Notes under the pieces: generated by a model
What the model was told of the DNA's origin: nothing
What the model saw: only the letters and a program-made list of their open reading frames with translations
Database searches by the model: none
Program-made: the position numbers and the translations under genes
Part shown: one piece after another, positions 54,121 to 62,301 of the stretch
Numbering within the stretch: position 1 is the stretch's first letter
Layout: each line of letters begins with the position of its first letter
Assembly: GCF_013426915.1 (NCBI RefSeq)
Contig: NZ_AP023179.1
Location: forward strand, 1,240,001-1,304,000
Origin: Paraburkholderia sp. PGU19
GTDB lineage: Bacteria > Pseudomonadota > Gammaproteobacteria > Burkholderiales > Burkholderiaceae
Length of the DNA: 64,000 bases
Reading direction: 5' to 3'

Positions 54121-54807
54121 ATGAGCATCCGTTCCCTTGCGGCGCGCGGGCTGTCGTTCGCCCATCTCGCCAGCCTGTCGAATCGCGCTTCCAAGGCCGA
54201 AGACGACGAAGAAAAGAAAGACGCACGCGCTGAAGGCGATAGCGACGACGAAGAAGAAAACACCGATCGCAATCGCGACGACGGCGACTCCAAGAAGTCG
54301 AAGAAGGCGCGCGCTGAAGACGATGACGATGACGGCGCGGAAGACGACGGTCAGAAGTCTGGCAAAAAGGCAAAGAAGGCTGAGGACGGCGACGAGTCCA
54401 AGGACTATGCCGAAGAGGACGATGACGACGGCGCCGAAGATGACGGCCAGAAGTCGGGCAAGCGCGCTGAAGAAGATGGCGACGACGAAGACGAGGAGAT
54501 GCGCGGCAAGAGCGCGGTTGCTCGTGCCCGTCGCCGTGAGCAGGCACGCTGCGCCGCGATCATGGGCCACAAGGCTGCTGGCCGCAACGTCGTGCTCGCC
54601 GCGAACCTCGCGTTCAACACGCGTATGGGCCGCAAAGAAGCGATCGCAGTGCTACAAGCTACGCCCGCAGCATCGACGCCGGGCCAAGGCCGTCAGGCAC
54701 GCAATCCGAACCTCGGGGCTGGTGGCGAGATGCATCGCAACCCGCAGCGCGAGGCGTCAGCTGGCTGGGACCGCGCCTTCTCGAAGGCAACGGGCAAGCG
54801 CGCGTAA
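54121..54807 (+). CDS. Acidic scaffold-like protein (Nu3 position)
   Basis: The 228-residue protein sits between protease and decoration genes. Its middle (about residues 22-130) is Asp/Glu/Lys low-complexity, with the segment DGAEDDGQKSGK repeated twice; the C-terminal third (ARARRREQARCAAIMGHKAA, then GRNVVLAANLAFNTRMGRKE) is structured. It is probably a scaffolding or assembly factor; the homologous class in GpA-type phages is often annotated as capsid assembly protein. AGGAGTATCA precedes ATG. Confidence 0.68.
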   Translation: MSIRSLAARGLSFAHLASLSNRASKAEDDEEKKDARAEGDSDDEEENTDRNRDDGDSKKSKKARAEDDDDDGAEDDGQKSGKKAKKAEDGDESKDYAEEDDDDGAEDDGQKSGKRAEEDGDDEDEEMRGKSAVARARRREQARCAAIMGHKAAGRNVVLAANLAFNTRMGRKEAIAVLQATPAASTPGQGRQARNPNLGAGGEMHRNPQREASAGWDRAFSKATGKRA

Positions 54808-54841
54808 GCGTACCTCTCACATCTTCATTTAAGGAGCTCTC

Positions 54842-55771
54842 ATGAGCTACGTTTCTCGCGCTCCCCTTCTCGAGCAATGGCACCCGGGTGGTTTTCTGGT
54901 CTCGCAGCCGCGGGGCCATCGCCACATCGACCGCGTTCTGATTTCCGGCGCGACCAAGGTGCTTCCGGGTACCGTGATGGGCCAGCAGACGACCGGCGCA
55001 ACCGCGGTCGCCGCCGCGCTCGGCACGAACACCGGCAATGGCACGTTCGGTGCGATCACGCCAGTTACCGTTCCGACGCAAATCGGCGCGTACTCGGTTG
55101 TGTTCACGGCCGCAACGGCATTCACGGTGACAGCACCGAGCGGCGCAACGGCGACGGGCTCGACGGGCGTCGCATTCTCGGCCCTGGGCATCGGTTTCAC
55201 GATCACTGCTGGCGGCACCGCCTTCGCAGTGGGCGATACGTTCACCATCACCGCGACCGCAGTTGTGGGCAAGCCGACAGCCGCAGCGGTTGCCGGCGGC
55301 ACCAACGTCGGTAACGGCGCGTGCTCGGCAGTTACGACGAACGGCTATGCGCCGGTTGTGGGCGTCTACGCGGTCGAGTTCGATGACGCGACGCACTTTA
55401 TTATGTCGGCGCCGAACGGTCAGGAAATCGGTCACGGCACGGCGGGTGTCGCGTTCTCTGCCGGTGGCCTGAACTTCACGATCACGGCGGGCGGTACGGC
55501 GTTCGTACCGGGCGATAGCTTCACCGTCACGGTCGCAGCCGGCGCCGGCAAGTGGGTGCCCTGCACGGCGACGGCGGTCGATGGTTCGCAGAACGCTGCT
55601 GGCATCTGCTTCGGTCTGTCGGACGCATCGCTGAATGACGTCATGGGTGCGATGGTCGTGCGCTCGTGCGAAGTGAACAAGTCCGAACTCGTGTGGGATT
55701 CGTCGATGAACGCTGCCTCGCAAGCGGCCGCTCTCGTGCTGCTTACGGCGCTCGGCATCATCCCCCGCTGA
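54842..55771 (+). CDS. Head decoration protein (gpD family) with two inserted repeats
   Basis: The 309-residue protein starts with gpD-type sequence (EQWHPGGFLVSQPRGHRHID, then VLPGTVMGQ) and ends with its second half (CFGLSDASLNDVMGAMVVRS, CEVNKSELVWD). In between, about residues 58-240, are two similar beta-rich repeats, each carrying TAGVAFSA/STGVAFSA and FTITAGGTAF. Classical gpD is about 110 residues; the insertion roughly triples the size. It caps capsid threefold axes. Confidence 0.85.
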   Translation: MSYVSRAPLLEQWHPGGFLVSQPRGHRHIDRVLISGATKVLPGTVMGQQTTGATAVAAALGTNTGNGTFGAITPVTVPTQIGAYSVVFTAATAFTVTAPSGATATGSTGVAFSALGIGFTITAGGTAFAVGDTFTITATAVVGKPTAAAVAGGTNVGNGACSAVTTNGYAPVVGVYAVEFDDATHFIMSAPNGQEIGHGTAGVAFSAGGLNFTITAGGTAFVPGDSFTVTVAAGAGKWVPCTATAVDGSQNAAGICFGLSDASLNDVMGAMVVRSCEVNKSELVWDSSMNAASQAAALVLLTALGIIPR

Positions 55772-55794
55772 TCCTCCAATCCCCCATCGAATTC

Positions 55795-55817
55795 AAGCCG
55801 CCTTCGGGCGGCTTTTT
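55795..55817 (+). terminator. Hairpin/T-run before the major capsid gene
   Basis: A TTCG tetraloop closes the 8-bp stem AAGCCGCC/GGCGGCTT, followed by TTTCATTTTC; GAAGGAG and the capsid ATG come next. A near-identical unit precedes the tail-tube gene. Confidence 0.75.
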
Positions 55818-55839
55818 CATTTTCTGAAGGAGCCGTTCA

Positions 55840-56886
55840 ATGGCATCGCTTGACATTTTCAATCAGGACGCGTTTTCGACTGTCACGCTGACTGCGGCGG
55901 TCGACAAGTACCCGTATGAGCCGCAGACCCTCGGCGAGCTGAACATTTTCGACGACGATCCCATCCGCACGACGGCGCTGGTCGTCGAGCAGCGCCAAGG
56001 TCAGCTCGTCGTCATCCCGCTGAGCGAGCGCGGCGAGGCAGGCACGCAGCGTACGACGGAAAAGCGCCAGGCGCGTTACTTCGACATTCCGCGTCTGCGC
56101 CACTCCGACACGATCTACGCAAACGAACTGCAGAACATCCGTGCGTTCGGCACGGAGTCGGAACTGATGCAAGTGCAGGACGAAGTTGCGCGTCGTCTCG
56201 CTGGTCCGACGGGTCTGCTGAAGAACATCGAGTACACCTGGGAATTCCAGCGTCTCGCCGCTGTTCAAGGTCTGTTCACGGACTCCGACGGAACGGTGCG
56301 ATACAACTGGTTCCAGGAATTTGGCATCACGCAGGCCACCGAAGTCGGCTTCAATCTGTCCAACGGCGGAAACCCGATCGCCAACAGCCTTCGTCCGATC
56401 TGCAACCAGATCACCCGTTCGATGGCGCGCAAGGCACAGGGTGCATTCACGCCGTCGACGAAGGTCTTCGCGCTCTGCGGCGATGCTTTCTACGACCAGT
56501 TCGTCAACCATCCGGACGTAATTCGCACGTTTGTGAACTGGAGCGACGCGACGGAAATCCGTGGCGGCAACTCGGGTGGTGCGTTCACCGCGTTTGAATT
56601 CGGCGGCATCCGTTGGCTGAACTACCGCGGTTCGGATGACAACACGACCATCAAGATCCCGGACGACAAGGTCAAGTTCTTCCCTGTCGGTGCTCCCGGC
56701 ATCTTCCGCCGCGCGTTGGCCCCGGGCGAATCGTTCCAGTGGGTCAACACGCCGGGCAAGCCGGTGTACGTGGTTCCGATCATGGATCGTGACCGCAACG
56801 AGTGGTGGAAGCAGGAAGTTTCCAGCTACCCGCTGCACATTTGCACGCGACCGGAAGTTTTGCTGAGCGGTCGCTCGGAGGCGTAA
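55840..56886 (+). CDS. Major capsid protein E (lambda gpE family)
   Basis: The 348-residue protein begins MASLDIFNQDAFSTVTLTAA and contains RARYFDIPRLRHSD-like KRQARYFDIPRLRHSDTIYA, FNLSNGGNPIANSLRPICNQ, and VFALCGDAFYDQFVNHPDVI, the gpE pattern. It builds the icosahedral shell. GAAGGAG precedes the ATG. The stop overlaps the next gene. Confidence 0.95.
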   Translation: MASLDIFNQDAFSTVTLTAAVDKYPYEPQTLGELNIFDDDPIRTTALVVEQRQGQLVVIPLSERGEAGTQRTTEKRQARYFDIPRLRHSDTIYANELQNIRAFGTESELMQVQDEVARRLAGPTGLLKNIEYTWEFQRLAAVQGLFTDSDGTVRYNWFQEFGITQATEVGFNLSNGGNPIANSLRPICNQITRSMARKAQGAFTPSTKVFALCGDAFYDQFVNHPDVIRTFVNWSDATEIRGGNSGGAFTAFEFGGIRWLNYRGSDDNTTIKIPDDKVKFFPVGAPGIFRRALAPGESFQWVNTPGKPVYVVPIMDRDRNEWWKQEVSSYPLHICTRPEVLLSGRSEA

Positions 56887-57218
56887 TGCCCATTGACTGG
56901 AATGCCGTGGTCATCGGCCCGCTGCAGGGCGTTTTCGGCGAGCCGGTGATCTATACGCCACTCGGTGGCGCGGCATTCCAGATCACCGGCGTCTTCGATG
57001 ATGCATATCTGAAAGAGATGATGTTCGAGGACGGCTCAACGGGCACCAACACCGTCTCGGCGGTGCTCGGTGTCCAGCTATCGCAGTTCCCGACACCGCC
57101 TGCGCAGAACGGCTCGCTGACTGTCATTTCCAATGGCGCTAGCTATCTGGTCCGCGAAGTCCGGCCGGACAGCCACGGTGGCGCAAAGTTGATGCTTAGC
57201 AAGGTGAGCCCGACATGA
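56886..57218 (+). CDS. Head-tail joining protein (FII-like)
   Basis: The 110-residue protein begins MPIDWNAVVIGPLQGVFGEP with a beta-rich remainder ending SHGGAKLMLSKVSPT, size and place of lambda FII-type connectors. TAATG overlap with the capsid gene. Confidence 0.7.
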   Translation: MPIDWNAVVIGPLQGVFGEPVIYTPLGGAAFQITGVFDDAYLKEMMFEDGSTGTNTVSAVLGVQLSQFPTPPAQNGSLTVISNGASYLVREVRPDSHGGAKLMLSKVSPT

Positions 57219-57787
57219 CCACGTCTGCCGATATTCGCGGGCTGGTGATCGGCGGCCTCATCGGAGCGACGAACGCGGGCACATCAGTGTTCTCGCCGTT
57301 CGATTGGCCGACTTCGCTGGAAAGCTTCCCCTGCATCCTCGTCCGTGCGCCGCGCGAGCGTAAGCATTCGCTCGGCAAGAATGCGCCGCTGTTTGAAGTG
57401 ACGACGACGGTGGAGATCATCGCTCGCACGCGCGCAGTGGCGCAGTTGGGCGATGCGGGTTCGGCTGAAGCGCTCGCGGCGGCCGAGCAACTGAAGCAGC
57501 AGATCGAAGTCGCGCTGATCAACAACCCGTCGCTATGGGTCGATCCGGACGGCGGCCAGATCATTGAGCAATTCGAATCGGTCGAGTCGGAAATCACGAC
57601 CAGCTCCGAAGGCGAAATGCCGATGGCTGAGTTGCAGATGCGTATCGAAATCCAGTTCGTGCAGGGGCCCGACGACTTCTATCCGATCCCGAGCATCCCG
57701 CTGGAAAACTTCACGGGCACCGTTGTGCAGCCGGCTGGGACCGTCGAGCCGACTTTCTCGATCACTTTTCAACCCCCAATCTCGTAG
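57215..57787 (+). CDS. Phage tail-terminator-like protein (190 aa)
   Basis: Begins MTTSADIRGLVIGGLIGATN and contains SLESFPCILVRAPRERKHSL and EVTTTVEIIARTRAVAQLGD. By length, fold-like pattern and place before the sheath cluster it fits a neck or tail-terminator protein; the call is positional. Confidence 0.6.
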   Translation: MTTSADIRGLVIGGLIGATNAGTSVFSPFDWPTSLESFPCILVRAPRERKHSLGKNAPLFEVTTTVEIIARTRAVAQLGDAGSAEALAAAEQLKQQIEVALINNPSLWVDPDGGQIIEQFESVESEITTSSEGEMPMAELQMRIEIQFVQGPDDFYPIPSIPLENFTGTVVQPAGTVEPTFSITFQPPIS

Positions 57788-57796
57788 GAGCGCCGA

Positions 57797-57976
57797 ATGC
57801 GCGTCAAACCTGCACCGGGCCTGTCTGTACGGGACCCGGAGACGAAGCAATTGCTGCCGGTCGATGGCATCGACGTGCCCGACGACAGCATCCTCTGGAA
57901 CAAGATTCTCAATGACGGCGACGTCGTGCTGGTACCGGCGAAGTCGTCTTCCGCAAAGGAAGGTGACAAGGCATGA
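57797..57976 (+). CDS. DUF2635 protein (Mu gp38-like)
   Basis: The 59-residue protein MRVKPAPGLSVRDPETKQLL followed by VPDDSILWNKILNDGDVV is a typical DUF2635, found immediately before the sheath gene in Mu-type tails. TAGGAGCGCCGA precedes the ATG. Confidence 0.85.
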   Translation: MRVKPAPGLSVRDPETKQLLPVDGIDVPDDSILWNKILNDGDVVLVPAKSSSAKEGDKA

Positions 57977-59457
57977 GCACGGTCCCGTTCAAGACAATTC
58001 CGTCGGGTTTGCGACTGCCGGGCTCGTTCTTCGAGCTCGACAACTCGCAGGCGAACACGGCGCAAGCGAATCAGCGCGCGCTGATCATCGGCCAGATCAC
58101 GGCCGCAGGTATCGCGACGCCGAATGTCCCGATTATCTCGGGCGGTGTCGGCGATGCCGCGACGCAGGGTGGCGCGAGCTCGATGCTGGCCAACATGGTC
58201 AGCACCTATCGCCTTAACGATAGCTTCGGTGAAGTCTGGTATCTGCCGCTGTCCGATGCCGCCGGCGCGGTGGCGGCGGTGGGCTCGATCGCATTCACGG
58301 CGCCGCCGACGGCAAACGGTACGATCTCGCTGTATATCGCGGGCATTGTCGTGACGGTGCCGGTTACGGCCTCGCAAGCGACGACCGCGATTGCGACCGC
58401 TGTCGCTGCGGCGATCAATGCGATTCCGGCGATGCCGGTCACCGCATCGGTGACGACAAGCACTGTCACGTTGACTGCTGACAACAAGGGTCTGTGCGGC
58501 AACGAGATCAACATCCAGCTCAACTACTTCGGCACAGCGAATAGCGAATCCACGCCGACCGGGCTGACGTACACGATCACCGCAATGACGGGTGGTGCTA
58601 CGAATCCGACGCTCACGACGGCCTTGGGTAACCTCGGCAACATGACGTTCGATTTCATCGCGAATCCGTACACTGACACGACGTCGCTCGACGCGGTTAA
58701 GCAGCTGCTCAACGACCAGACTGGTCGTTGGAGCTGGCAGCAGCAGTTGTACGGCCATTCGTTCGGCTCTTTCGCGGGCACGTTCGCCGCTGCGACGACG
58801 CTCGGTCTTGCTCGAAACAACCAGCACGAAACGATTCTGCCGTTCAACGGCAGCCCGACGCCGAGTTGGCTCTGGGCGTCGGCGCTGTGCGGACAGGCGG
58901 CCGCGAGCGTTCGTACCGATCCTGGCGTGCCGTTGCAGTATCTGCCGCTTCAAGGCGTACTGCCGCCGCCCGTCGCGTCTCAGTTTCTGCCGAGCCAGCG
59001 AGAAACGTTGCTGTACGACGGTCTTTCGACTTTCACGGTCGCGCAAGACGGAACGGTGCTGACCGAGAACATCGTCACGACGTACCAGACGAACGCGCAG
59101 GGTGTCGCCGACAACAGCTATCTGGAAGTCGAAACGATGTTCCAGTTGATGCTGGAGATCCGGACGCTGCAGGCGATGCTTACGTCGAAGTACGCACGGT
59201 GCAAGCTGGCCGACAACGATTCGAAGCCGGCGGCCGGATCGAACCTCGTGACGCCGAATACGATCTCGGCCGACATCATCGCGCTGTATCAGGAACGGAC
59301 CGACGCGGGCTTCACGCAGAACGCCGATGCATTCGCTTCGGCGCTCGTCGTGAAGAAGAACACGGTCAACCCGAATCGCGTGGACATCCTTTGGCCTGGC
59401 ACGCCGGTGAATCAGATGCGCACGTTCGCGACGTTGGTCCAGTTCCGGCTGCAGTAA
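57973..59457 (+). CDS. Contractile tail sheath protein (Mu gpL-like)
   Basis: The 494-residue protein begins MSTVPFKTIPSGLRLPGSFF, with QANQRALIIGQITAAG and a C-terminal part ADIIALYQERTDAGFTQNAD, NRVDILWPGTPVNQMRTFAT, as in Mu-family sheaths. Residues about 105-215 are a Thr/Ala-rich inserted beta domain exposed on the sheath surface in relatives. It contracts to drive the tube into the cell. Confidence 0.92.
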   Translation: MSTVPFKTIPSGLRLPGSFFELDNSQANTAQANQRALIIGQITAAGIATPNVPIISGGVGDAATQGGASSMLANMVSTYRLNDSFGEVWYLPLSDAAGAVAAVGSIAFTAPPTANGTISLYIAGIVVTVPVTASQATTAIATAVAAAINAIPAMPVTASVTTSTVTLTADNKGLCGNEINIQLNYFGTANSESTPTGLTYTITAMTGGATNPTLTTALGNLGNMTFDFIANPYTDTTSLDAVKQLLNDQTGRWSWQQQLYGHSFGSFAGTFAAATTLGLARNNQHETILPFNGSPTPSWLWASALCGQAAASVRTDPGVPLQYLPLQGVLPPPVASQFLPSQRETLLYDGLSTFTVAQDGTVLTENIVTTYQTNAQGVADNSYLEVETMFQLMLEIRTLQAMLTSKYARCKLADNDSKPAAGSNLVTPNTISADIIALYQERTDAGFTQNADAFASALVVKKNTVNPNRVDILWPGTPVNQMRTFATLVQFRLQ

Positions 59458-59479
59458 TTCAGCCGTTCCATAGCAGTGG

Positions 59480-59502
59480 AGCCGCCCTGGGGCGGCTTTT
59501 TC
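59480..59502 (+). terminator. Hairpin/T-run before the tail-tube gene
   Basis: Stem AGCCGCC/GGCGGCT with CTGG loop, then TTTTCGTTTTC and AGGAGG before the tube ATG. It has the same design as the element upstream of the capsid gene. Confidence 0.75.
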
Positions 59503-59521
59503 GTTTTCAGGAGGACATTCA

Positions 59522-59899
59522 ATGTCCAGCAATCTGATCGCAGGTATCGCGCAGGCGATTATCGACGGCGTCACGCGACAGCTGGAGGGAAGCGCGAAGT
59601 ACAGCCCCTCGAAAGTCAAGCGTGAAGCGATGGTCGGCCAGGATGGTTTCCATGGCTGGAAAGAGACGCCGGTGACGGGTTCGATCTCGATGTCGTTGCG
59701 CGACGCCGGGGATATGACCGTCGCCGATTTCAACGCCATGCGGAACTCGACGATCGTTCTCGTTCTGGCGAACGGCAAGACGATCGTCGGGCGCAACATG
59801 GGCGCGACTGACGTTCAGGAAGTCGATACCGAGGACGCGAAATTCGATCTGAAATTCGAAGGTCCGCAGGTCTCGGAACAAACGGTTTCGGTGAGCTGA
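59522..59899 (+). CDS. Tail tube protein (Mu gpM family)
   Basis: The 125-residue protein contains EAMVGQDGFHGWKETPVTGS and DFNAMRNSTIVLVLANGKTI, VDTEDAKFDLKFEGPQV, typical of phage tail-tube family PF10618. AGGAGGACATTCA precedes the ATG. It forms the inner tube beneath the sheath. Confidence 0.93.
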   Translation: MSSNLIAGIAQAIIDGVTRQLEGSAKYSPSKVKREAMVGQDGFHGWKETPVTGSISMSLRDAGDMTVADFNAMRNSTIVLVLANGKTIVGRNMGATDVQEVDTEDAKFDLKFEGPQVSEQTVSVS

Positions 59900-59900
59900 T

Positions 59901-60269
59901 ATGGCAGATGACAAGAAAAAGCGTCGTGAGCCGACTCCCGACACGCTGACGATCGAGTTGTCGAAGACGATCACGCTCGGCGGCGGCGGTGACGACACCG
60001 TCTATACGGAGATCGTTCTGCATGAGCCGAACCTCGATCAACTGAGCACGTTCATCAAGAAAGCGGCGAAGGAAGGCGCGCTAGAAGCGATGAAGTGGCT
60101 GGTGTCCTCCGTGTCCGCTGTTCCGCTGAACGTCCTCGCGAAAGTCGGTGTGCGCGACTACTACAAGGCGCAGAACTACCTCACGGAGTTCATTAGCCCG
60201 CCCGACGAGGACGATCCCGAGGGAAACGGGGAGGGCTCCCCCGAGAGTGGGAGCACACCGTCCGACTGA
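59901..60269 (+). CDS. Tail assembly chaperone, short form (Mu gp41-like)
   Basis: The 122-residue protein contains DTLTIELSKTITLGGGGDDT and VYTEIVLHEPNLDQLSTFIK, the gp41 family. Near the 3' end the in-phase slippery heptamer GGGAAAC (60221-60227) allows a -1 shift to a longer product. ATGG one base after the tube stop. Confidence 0.85.
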   Translation: MADDKKKRREPTPDTLTIELSKTITLGGGGDDTVYTEIVLHEPNLDQLSTFIKKAAKEGALEAMKWLVSSVSAVPLNVLAKVGVRDYYKAQNYLTEFISPPDEDDPEGNGEGSPESGSTPSD

Positions 60270-60373
60270 CAGAGCGCTTCTGGCGCTGGCAACCCAGCGA
60301 AACCAAAAAGCTGACGTGGAGTGAGGTGCGCAACTATGCGTATCACGCCGCGCGCATGATGAAAAAGGACTGA
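60221..60373 (+). CDS. Tail assembly chaperone, -1 frameshift extension
   Basis: The slippery site G-GGA-AAC is exactly in phase with the upstream frame. After a -1 slip the ribosome reads from 60227 in the new frame: GLPREWEHTVRLTERFWRWQ, then TKKLTWSEVRNYAYHAARMM, ending at TGA 60371. The fusion would be 157 residues. It has no start of its own, and the tape-measure GTG follows 3 bp later. This mirrors the lambda G/GT and Mu chaperone arrangement. Confidence 0.85.
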   Translation, partial: GKRGGLPREWEHTVRLTERFWRWQPSETKKLTWSEVRNYAYHAARMMKKD

Positions 60374-60375
60374 GC

Positions 60376-62292
60376 GTGTCGCAAGAATTTGTCATTCGCA
60401 TCCGTGCCGACGACGCAGCGACCGCGACCGTCAACAAGATCAAGGAAGCGCTCGGCAAGGTCACCGATCCCATCGACAAGGCGCAAAAGCGCCTCGGCAA
60501 GTTCGGTGATCTCGGCTCTTCGAATCTGGGCAAGCTGGAGAAGGGATTCCGCAACGCCGCGACGGCGGCCGGAAAGGTCGTCGATAAGATCGTCGAGATC
60601 ATCCCTGGTCTTGCAGCGATCGGCGGCGCTGCGTCGCTCGCTGGTTTGTCGGCGCTGGCGGTGCGCTTCGGCACGTTCGGCTTCACGCTCAACAAGACGT
60701 CGAAGCTGCTCGGCATGAACGCGCAGGATCTCGCAGCATGGCACGTTGCCGCGCGTCGCGCCGGTGTATCGGCCGAAGAGTTGGATTCGAGCATGAGCGC
60801 GTCGCAGATGGCTATTCGCGGCGCGGCGAACGGTGCCGATCCGCATGCAATGCTTCTGCTTCAGAAGATGGGCGTGCAGATCGCGCGGAACAAGGACGGC
60901 ACGGTCGACTATTACTCGACACAGATGCGCCTGATGAAGGCAATTCAGGGGCAGCGATCGGTGCAGGCGCAGCGCGAGGCCGCGAACTCGTTCGGCATGG
61001 GCGGTCTGTTGCCGATGATTCAAAACGGCACGTGGGACGCGGACAAGGCGCGTGCTATCCGGCAAGGTCTCGTTCCGACCGATGCCGAGATCGCAAAGGC
61101 AAAAGCCTTCAACGAGGACATTGCGGATCTGCGCGGGTCCGCCGAAGGTCTCGGCAACAGCATCGGATCGGCGTTGATTCCGGTGCTCGATCCGGTCATC
61201 AAGAAGATGTCGCAATGGCTGGACAAGAATCGCGCGGACATTGCCGACAAGGTCGCGACGGCTGTGCAGAACTTCGTCACCTGGCTTTCGAAGATCAATT
61301 GGGATGAGGTGGCATCGAAGGCAAAGGCGCTGTGGGACAACCTCGGTGGGATCAAGGGCGTCGCAGCTGCGATTGCGCTGATCAAGTTCGGCGGTCCGAT
61401 TGCAGGCGTCCTGAACCTCATCGGGTCGCTTGTGAGGCTGTCGACGGTTGTCGTTCCGGCTGCTGTCACGGCACTTGGAACACTTGGTTTGGCCGGTGTC
61501 GCGGCATGGGGCGCGCTGAAGGTCGCGAAACTCGCCGGGTTGCCCGACGTAGACAACAAGCAGGGCGTCGAAGATGTTCGGAATGGCGACTGGCTCGCTG
61601 CATCGGCGCATCTTCCGGCAGGCGATTTCCTGCGTGCACTCGCTGCGCGTGCGGCCGGGAAATCGGATGCAGACATCGCGGCATCGCTCTCTGAGGGAGC
61701 AAACCCGGTGGCTGCGAACGGCGGCCGTGCTCCACTTGGCATCCGCAGCAACAACCCGCTGAACATTCTCGATCGGGACAAGAACGAGCTGGTGTTCGAG
61801 ACGCCGGAGGCGGGCATCCGGGCGGCGGCGGAGAACCTTCGGCGCGGATACCGAGGCTTGTCGCTGGCTCAGATCGCCGACAAGTGGACCGGTGGTGCTC
61901 GCACGGGCAACACCCCGCAGCAGATGGCGAACTATGTCGGCTTGTTGTCGAAGGGAACAGGGCTCGGCGCCGACCAGGTGCCGGACCTGAACAATCAAGG
62001 CGTCGTTGCTTCGCTGCTAGCCGCGCAGATCCGTGCGGAGAACGGCCAGCAGCCATATACCTCCGACCAGATAGGCGCGGGCGTCGCGGCGGCGATCGCG
62101 GGCAATCAGGGCGGCGGGATCACGCCAGCGGCAACGCAAGATGCTGCGCATAACGCGCGCGTGTCGCAGATGCAGCAGGCCGCATTGCACATCACGTTCG
62201 ACAACGTTCCCGCCGGTGTGCGCCCCGAAGCGAAGACTCAAGATGGCAGTTATCTGCCGACGAAGGTGAATTACCGTCTCGACGGTATCTAG
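60376..62292 (+). CDS. Tape measure protein with RNNNP-type domain
   Basis: The 638-residue protein (GTG start) has a helical tail-tape-measure body (IRADDAATATVNKIKEALGK, hydrophobic segments around residues 325-385) and, from about residue 450, a segment with IRSNNPLNI (R457-SNNP461), FETPEAGIRAAAENLRRGYR and LAQIADKWTGGA. That matches RNNNPxN peptidoglycan-associated modules of phage structural hydrolases. It sets tail length and may help cell-wall passage. It is short for a tape measure, implying a short tail. Confidence 0.85.
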   Translation: MSQEFVIRIRADDAATATVNKIKEALGKVTDPIDKAQKRLGKFGDLGSSNLGKLEKGFRNAATAAGKVVDKIVEIIPGLAAIGGAASLAGLSALAVRFGTFGFTLNKTSKLLGMNAQDLAAWHVAARRAGVSAEELDSSMSASQMAIRGAANGADPHAMLLLQKMGVQIARNKDGTVDYYSTQMRLMKAIQGQRSVQAQREAANSFGMGGLLPMIQNGTWDADKARAIRQGLVPTDAEIAKAKAFNEDIADLRGSAEGLGNSIGSALIPVLDPVIKKMSQWLDKNRADIADKVATAVQNFVTWLSKINWDEVASKAKALWDNLGGIKGVAAAIALIKFGGPIAGVLNLIGSLVRLSTVVVPAAVTALGTLGLAGVAAWGALKVAKLAGLPDVDNKQGVEDVRNGDWLAASAHLPAGDFLRALAARAAGKSDADIAASLSEGANPVAANGGRAPLGIRSNNPLNILDRDKNELVFETPEAGIRAAAENLRRGYRGLSLAQIADKWTGGARTGNTPQQMANYVGLLSKGTGLGADQVPDLNNQGVVASLLAAQIRAENGQQPYTSDQIGAGVAAAIAGNQGGGITPAATQDAAHNARVSQMQQAALHITFDNVPAGVRPEAKTQDGSYLPTKVNYRLDGI

Positions 62293-62301
62293 GAGGCTTG
62301 A

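Noticed and set aside
57769..59799. Long minus-strand open frame opposite the tail sheath gene
   Set aside because: Arg/His-rich shadow without domain features; the sheath gene is certain on the plus strand.
60343..61998. 551-codon minus-strand open frame opposite the tape measure
   Set aside because: Shadow composition; the plus-strand tape measure is supported by motif and order.
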